Shown one piece after another: positions 12,797 through 16,352 of a stretch of 16,352 nt of DNA; the stretch's first letter is position 1; the number at the start of each line of letters is the position of its first letter. The stretch spans positions 1-16,352 of the forward strand of contig DATBCD010000113.1 of assembly GCA_036270655.1 (NCBI GenBank), read 5' to 3'. The notes below the pieces were generated by a model, which saw nothing but the letters and a program-made list of their open reading frames with translations, had not been told where the DNA came from and did no database searches. This DNA is from VBCK01 sp036270655. Lineage in GTDB: Bacteria; Pseudomonadota; Gammaproteobacteria; Burkholderiales; Burkholderiaceae_F. Position numbers and translations under genes: made by a program.

Positions 12797-15592
12797 ATGG
12801 CAACGCCTGCCGTCAAACTCAGCCTGCTGCGCGAACTGTACGCCGGCTTCGTGCGGGCACGCGGCATGTCGCGCCATTTCCGGCGCCTTACGCTGTTCGA
12901 GTCGCTGGTGCGCGACACCGCATCGCGCGAGGCGCTGCCCCCGCTGGCCGATGCCTTGCTGAAGGCCTCCCAGGCCAGTCCCGACCAGGTCCTGGCCTCG
13001 CTCGGCAGCCATCCCAACGGACTGACCGAATCGCAGGCTGCGGACATCCGGATGCGGGTCGGGCTCAACGAGGTCGGCCACGAAAAGCCGTTGCGCTGGT
13101 ATGTGCATCTGTGGCACTGCTACCGCAATCCTTTCAACCTGCTGCTGACCGTGCTGGCGACGATCTCGTACATCTTCGAGGACGACCTGCGCTCGACCAT
13201 TGTCATCGGCTCGATGGTGCTGCTGTCCACGCTGATCCGCTTCTTCCAGGAATCGCGCTCGAACAAGGCGGCCGACCGCCTGAAGGAGATGGTCAGTACC
13301 ACGGCGACGGTGCTGCGCCGCGATCCGGCCGAGATCGCCGCCGAGGAGGCGCGCCGCTACTTCCAGGCGGTGCTTCGGCCGAAGCCGCCGCGCAAGATGG
13401 AGATCCCGCTCAAGCGCCTGGTGCCGGGGGATGTCGTGGCGCTGTCGGCCGGCGACATGATCCCGGCCGACATCCGGCTGCTGTCGGCCAAGGACCTGTT
13501 CGTCAGCCAGTCGGCGATGACCGGCGAATCGCTGCCGGTGGAGAAGTTCGCCGAGCACCGGGGCGCCCCCACCGCCAACCCGCTCGAGCTGGACAACATC
13601 GCGTTCATGGGCACCAACGTGGTGAGCGGGACGGCCCTCGGAGTGGTGGTGACGACCGGAAACCAGACCTATTTCGGCGCGCTGGCGCAGAAAGTCACCG
13701 CGGCCGCCCCGACGGCGACCGCGTTCCAGACCGGTGTGAACAAGGTGAGCTGGCTGCTGATCCGCTTCATGATCGTGATGACGCCGCTGGTGCTTCTGAT
13801 CAACGGATTCACCAAGGGCAACACGCTCGAGGCGTGGAAGGATGCGTTTTTGTTCGCGCTGTCGATCGCGGTCGGCCTGACGCCGGAAATGCTGCCGATG
13901 ATCGTCACCTCGACCCTGGCCAAGGGGGCGGTGTACCTGTCGCGCAAGAAGGTGATCGTCAAGCGGCTGGACGCCATCCAGAACTTCGGCGCGATGGACG
14001 TGCTGTGTACCGACAAGACCGGCACGCTGACCCAGGACAAGATCTTCCTGTCGCGCCATTGCGGGGCCTTCGGCGAGGACTTCGACACGGTGCTGGAGTA
14101 CGCCTACCTGAACAGCTACTACCAGACCGGGCTGAAGAACCTGCTCGATGTAGCCGTGCTAGAGCACGTCGAGGTACACCGCGAGCTGGCGGTCGCGACC
14201 GCGTTTCGCAAGGTCGACGAGATCCCGTTCGATTTCACGCGCCGCCGGATGAGCGTGGTGGTGGCCGAGCAGGACCAGCATCACCTGCTGATCTGCAAGG
14301 GAGCGGTCGAGGAGGTGCTGGCGGTTTGCACGCACGTGCAGCACGACGGGGCCATCGAGCCGATCACCGATGAAATGCTCGCCAGGATGCGCGAGCTGAC
14401 GGCCGACCTGAACGAGGAAGGTCTGCGCGTGGTGGCGGTCGCGATCAAGCGGATGCCTCCTGCGCGCGAGACCTACAGCGTGAAGGATGAGTGCGACCTG
14501 ACGCTGGTCGGCTACGTCTCGTTCCTCGATCCGCCCAAGGAATCGACGGCGCCGGCGCTCAAGGCGCTGGCCGACCACGGCGTGGCGGTCAAGGTCCTGA
14601 CCGGCGACAACCACCTGGTGACGCGCAAGATCTGCAAGGAGGTCGGGCTGCCGACCACCGGCATCGTGCTCGGCTCGGAAATCGAGACGATGAGCGACGC
14701 GGATCTGGCCGGCGTCGCCGAGCAGCACAACGTTTTCGCGCGGCTGACGCCGGCGCACAAGGACCGCATCGTGAAGGCGCTGCGTTCGCGCGGGCATATC
14801 GTCGGGTTCCTGGGCGACGGCATCAACGACGCGCCGGCGATCCGCACCGCCGACATCGGCATTTCGGTCGACAGCGCGGTGGACATCGCCAAGGAGGCGG
14901 CCGACATCATCCTGCTGGAAAAGAGCCTGCTGGTTCTGGAGCAGGGCGTGCAGGAGGGGCGGCGCACGTTCGCCAACATCCTGAAGTACATCAAGATGAC
15001 CGCCAGCTCCAACTTCGGCAACGTGTTCTCCGTGCTGGTGGCGAGCGCTTTCCTGCCGTTTCTGCCGATGCTGCCGCTGCAGCTGCTGGTCCAGAACCTG
15101 CTGTACGACATCTCGCAGACGGCCATCCCGTTCGACAACGTCGATCCCGAGCTGGTGCAGCAGCCGCAGCGCTGGCGCCCCGACGACATCGGCCGCTTCA
15201 TGGTCGTGTTCGGGCCGGTGAGCTCGGTGTTCGACATCGCCACCTATGCGGTGATGTGGTTCGTCTTCGGCGCGACCACCGAGGCGCAGGCGCCGTTGTT
15301 CCAGGCCGGCTGGTTCGTCGAAGGGCTGGCCACGCAGACGCTGATCGTTCACATGATCCGTACGTCGAAGCTGCCGTTCATCCAGAGCCGGCCCGCCACG
15401 CCGCTGCTGCTCATGACGATCGCGATCGTCGCCTTCGGCATGTCGATCGTGGTCGGCCCCATGGCGCACGTGTTCAAATTCGCGCCGCTGCCGTTGTCGT
15501 ATTTCCCGTGGTGGGCCGCAATGGTCGGCGGCTACGTGGTGCTGACCCAGGTGGTCAAGTCCTGGTATCTGCGGCGCTACGGGTGGCAATAG
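12797..15592 (+). CDS. mgtA: Magnesium-transporting P-type ATPase (P3B, MgtA/MgtB type)
   Basis: A 931-residue inner-membrane pump that imports Mg2+ at the cost of ATP. Key P-type motifs are intact: TGES (242-245) in the actuator domain, the phosphorylated Asp406 in CTDKTGTLTQD, and GDGIND (673-678) in the hinge. Mg2+-pump hallmarks include NSYYQTGLKNLLDVAVLEH, the SSNFGNVFSVLVASAFLPFLPMLPLQLL helix region and NLLYDISQTAIPFDNVD. Transmembrane segments are visible near 113-155, around 315-365 and in the last 190 residues. The N-terminus (about 1-75) is longer than in E. coli MgtA (about 898 residues in total). The start at 12797 fits the family alignment; the open frame continues upstream only as antisense to srkA. 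The 5' region is too short to hold a known Mg2+-sensing leader RNA. Confidence 0.95.
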   Translation: MATPAVKLSLLRELYAGFVRARGMSRHFRRLTLFESLVRDTASREALPPLADALLKASQASPDQVLASLGSHPNGLTESQAADIRMRVGLNEVGHEKPLRWYVHLWHCYRNPFNLLLTVLATISYIFEDDLRSTIVIGSMVLLSTLIRFFQESRSNKAADRLKEMVSTTATVLRRDPAEIAAEEARRYFQAVLRPKPPRKMEIPLKRLVPGDVVALSAGDMIPADIRLLSAKDLFVSQSAMTGESLPVEKFAEHRGAPTANPLELDNIAFMGTNVVSGTALGVVVTTGNQTYFGALAQKVTAAAPTATAFQTGVNKVSWLLIRFMIVMTPLVLLINGFTKGNTLEAWKDAFLFALSIAVGLTPEMLPMIVTSTLAKGAVYLSRKKVIVKRLDAIQNFGAMDVLCTDKTGTLTQDKIFLSRHCGAFGEDFDTVLEYAYLNSYYQTGLKNLLDVAVLEHVEVHRELAVATAFRKVDEIPFDFTRRRMSVVVAEQDQHHLLICKGAVEEVLAVCTHVQHDGAIEPITDEMLARMRELTADLNEEGLRVVAVAIKRMPPARETYSVKDECDLTLVGYVSFLDPPKESTAPALKALADHGVAVKVLTGDNHLVTRKICKEVGLPTTGIVLGSEIETMSDADLAGVAEQHNVFARLTPAHKDRIVKALRSRGHIVGFLGDGINDAPAIRTADIGISVDSAVDIAKEAADIILLEKSLLVLEQGVQEGRRTFANILKYIKMTASSNFGNVFSVLVASAFLPFLPMLPLQLLVQNLLYDISQTAIPFDNVDPELVQQPQRWRPDDIGRFMVVFGPVSSVFDIATYAVMWFVFGATTEAQAPLFQAGWFVEGLATQTLIVHMIRTSKLPFIQSRPATPLLLMTIAIVAFGMSIVVGPMAHVFKFAPLPLSYFPWWAAMVGGYVVLTQVVKSWYLRRYGWQ

Positions 15593-15794
15593 CTCGAATC
15601 GAGTAGCCGCGCTGCATCGGGAGCGGTCATCGAGGGCCCTTTTTCAGCGCAACAGCGGCGCGCCGTCCTCGCGGTGGACTAAGCTTCGGTGGCGCCGATC
15701 ACCACCTCACGCGATGAAAGCGCACACGATTCGCCAAAACGACCGGCGCTGCTCAATCCGCGCATCACGCTGGCAGGCAAAAAGGGGCCCCGCA

Positions 15795-16154
15795 GTGAAC
15801 AAGATGATTTTCTTCCTTGCGTTGGCATTCGCAACCACCCTGGCGCGCGCCGGCGATCATCCGGACGTCATCGTCAGGATCATTACGGTGAACCAACACC
15901 CCGTTATCCAGCCCATACCTGATATCGATACCGACGACAGCGAGCAAGGTCTGGTCTGGCAGCTGGAGGGTCCCTACCAATTTGCCGACAATGGCATCGT
16001 CATCCCCGAGTCGCACGGAGCACACGAATGCCACAAGGGAGCCGGAGGTCGACGCTTTCGATGCGACAAGCGCGGACCACAGCAACCCCGCTACAAATAC
16101 AATGTGAACGTAAACGGTGTGGACCCGCTTGACCCCGTGATCCTGAACCACTGA
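15795..16154 (+). CDS. Small secreted protein of unknown function
   Basis: A 119-residue protein. It begins with a typical Sec signal peptide (MNKMIFFLALAFATTLARAG, likely cleavage after ARA near residue 19). A mature domain of about 100 residues follows, rich in Asp, Asn, Pro and Val, with two cysteines (HECHKG and RFRCDK) that could pair in the periplasm. The end, YKYNVNVNGVDPLDPVILNH, looks like beta strands. I recognise no family. The GTG at 15795 is chosen because aagggg lies 7 nt upstream; an ATG three codons later (15804) would also give a signal peptide, and an upstream ATG at 15714 would spoil it. Codon third positions look less GC-biased than in neighbouring genes, which hints at transfer or weak selection. 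It stands alone, 202 bp after mgtA. Confidence 0.7.
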   Translation: MNKMIFFLALAFATTLARAGDHPDVIVRIITVNQHPVIQPIPDIDTDDSEQGLVWQLEGPYQFADNGIVIPESHGAHECHKGAGGRRFRCDKRGPQQPRYKYNVNVNGVDPLDPVILNH

Positions 16155-16174
16155 GCCGCCGGCGCACCGGCAGC

Positions 16175-16352
16175 TCAGGCCGGCACTTCGCCCAGCATTG
16201 CATCGACACGGGCAAGCGCGGTGCCGAGCTCCGAGCCGGGTCCGGCGCCGGCCTGCCCGGCAAGCGCGGCCGCCTCGGCCCGCGCGGCGCGGGCGGCCGG
16301 CGCATCGCCGGCGAGCCACTCGCATTCGGCGCGGCCGCATAGCAGCACGCCG
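16175..16352 (-). CDS. C-terminal part of an unidentified protein, cut by the window edge
   Basis: An open minus-strand frame enters from the right edge and stops with TGA at 16175-16177, giving 58 residues: Ala-rich, beginning GVLLCGRAECEWLAGDAPA and ending LARVDAMLGEVPA. Third codon positions are almost all G or C, as in the real genes around it. The composition suggests helical TPR-like repeats (CEWLAGD, then AARAARAEAAALA), but this is only a pattern impression. It converges with the small secreted gene with 20 bp between stops. No function can be assigned. Confidence 0.6.
   Translation of the reverse strand, partial: GVLLCGRAECEWLAGDAPAARAARAEAAALAGQAGAGPGSELGTALARVDAMLGEVPA

Noticed and set aside
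15593..15660. Possible intrinsic terminator after mgtA (ctcgaatcgag palindrome, then ggccc and a T5 run)
   Set aside because: The palindrome has almost no loop and lies about 35 bp from the T-run; no stem directly precedes the T-run.

Overview
The window is GC-rich and densely packed, with short gaps, frequent 4-bp ATGA overlaps and strongly GC-biased third codon positions. The gene content points to a betaproteobacterium, most likely Burkholderiales-like: a birA-coaX-SPOR operon, a D-amino acid aminotransferase (dat) next to a ybeD (DUF493) gene, a single very large DUF3683/FAD/Fe-S dehydrogenase, and a biotin ligase without the DNA-binding domain. This assignment is inferred from gene content and order only.

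Layout, left to right. (1) 1-106: REP-like hairpins. (2) 203-2903, minus strand: a probable operon read right to left, [2Fe-2S] ferredoxin, alpha/beta hydrolase, dat, ybeD, cynS (cyanase). (3) 2904-3182: divergent regulatory gap. (4) 3183-5583, plus strand: birA, coaX and a SPOR-type membrane protein, coupled by two 4-bp overlaps. (5) 5597-5823: two REP-like hairpins enclosing a 27-bp tandem array, between convergent genes. (6) 5836-10262, minus strand: a 1323-residue FAD/Fe-S dehydrogenase followed 2 bp later by a soluble HIT protein. (7) 10337-11399, minus strand: a membrane-anchored HIT-like protein and an isoprenylcysteine-methyltransferase-like membrane protein. (8) 11461-11538: a tiny plus-strand frame with a strong ribosome site that looks like the start of a VOC/glyoxalase gene. 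(9) 11582-12760, minus strand: an SrkA-type kinase, divergent from (10) mgtA, a Mg2+ P-type ATPase at 12797-15592. (11) 15795-16154: a small secreted protein. (12) 16175-16352: the C-terminal end of an unidentified minus-strand gene that runs off the window.

Most genes are housekeeping or general metabolism: cofactor work (biotin transfer, CoA synthesis), D-amino acid turnover, 2-hydroxyacid oxidation, Mg2+ import and stress response. I see no defence island, CRISPR array, transposase, integrase, rRNA or tRNA.

The most unusual signal is in the repeats. A REP-like hairpin with a tandem 39-bp array is read in frame as the N-terminus of the SrkA-like kinase. A separate 104-bp near-perfect inverted repeat sits in frame inside the large dehydrogenase. 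A third array, of 27-bp units, lies between hairpins of the same REP-like family. Together they suggest that palindromic elements are multiplying here in multiples of three bases and are sometimes tolerated as protein sequence. I found no clear case of a wholly new multi-gene system.
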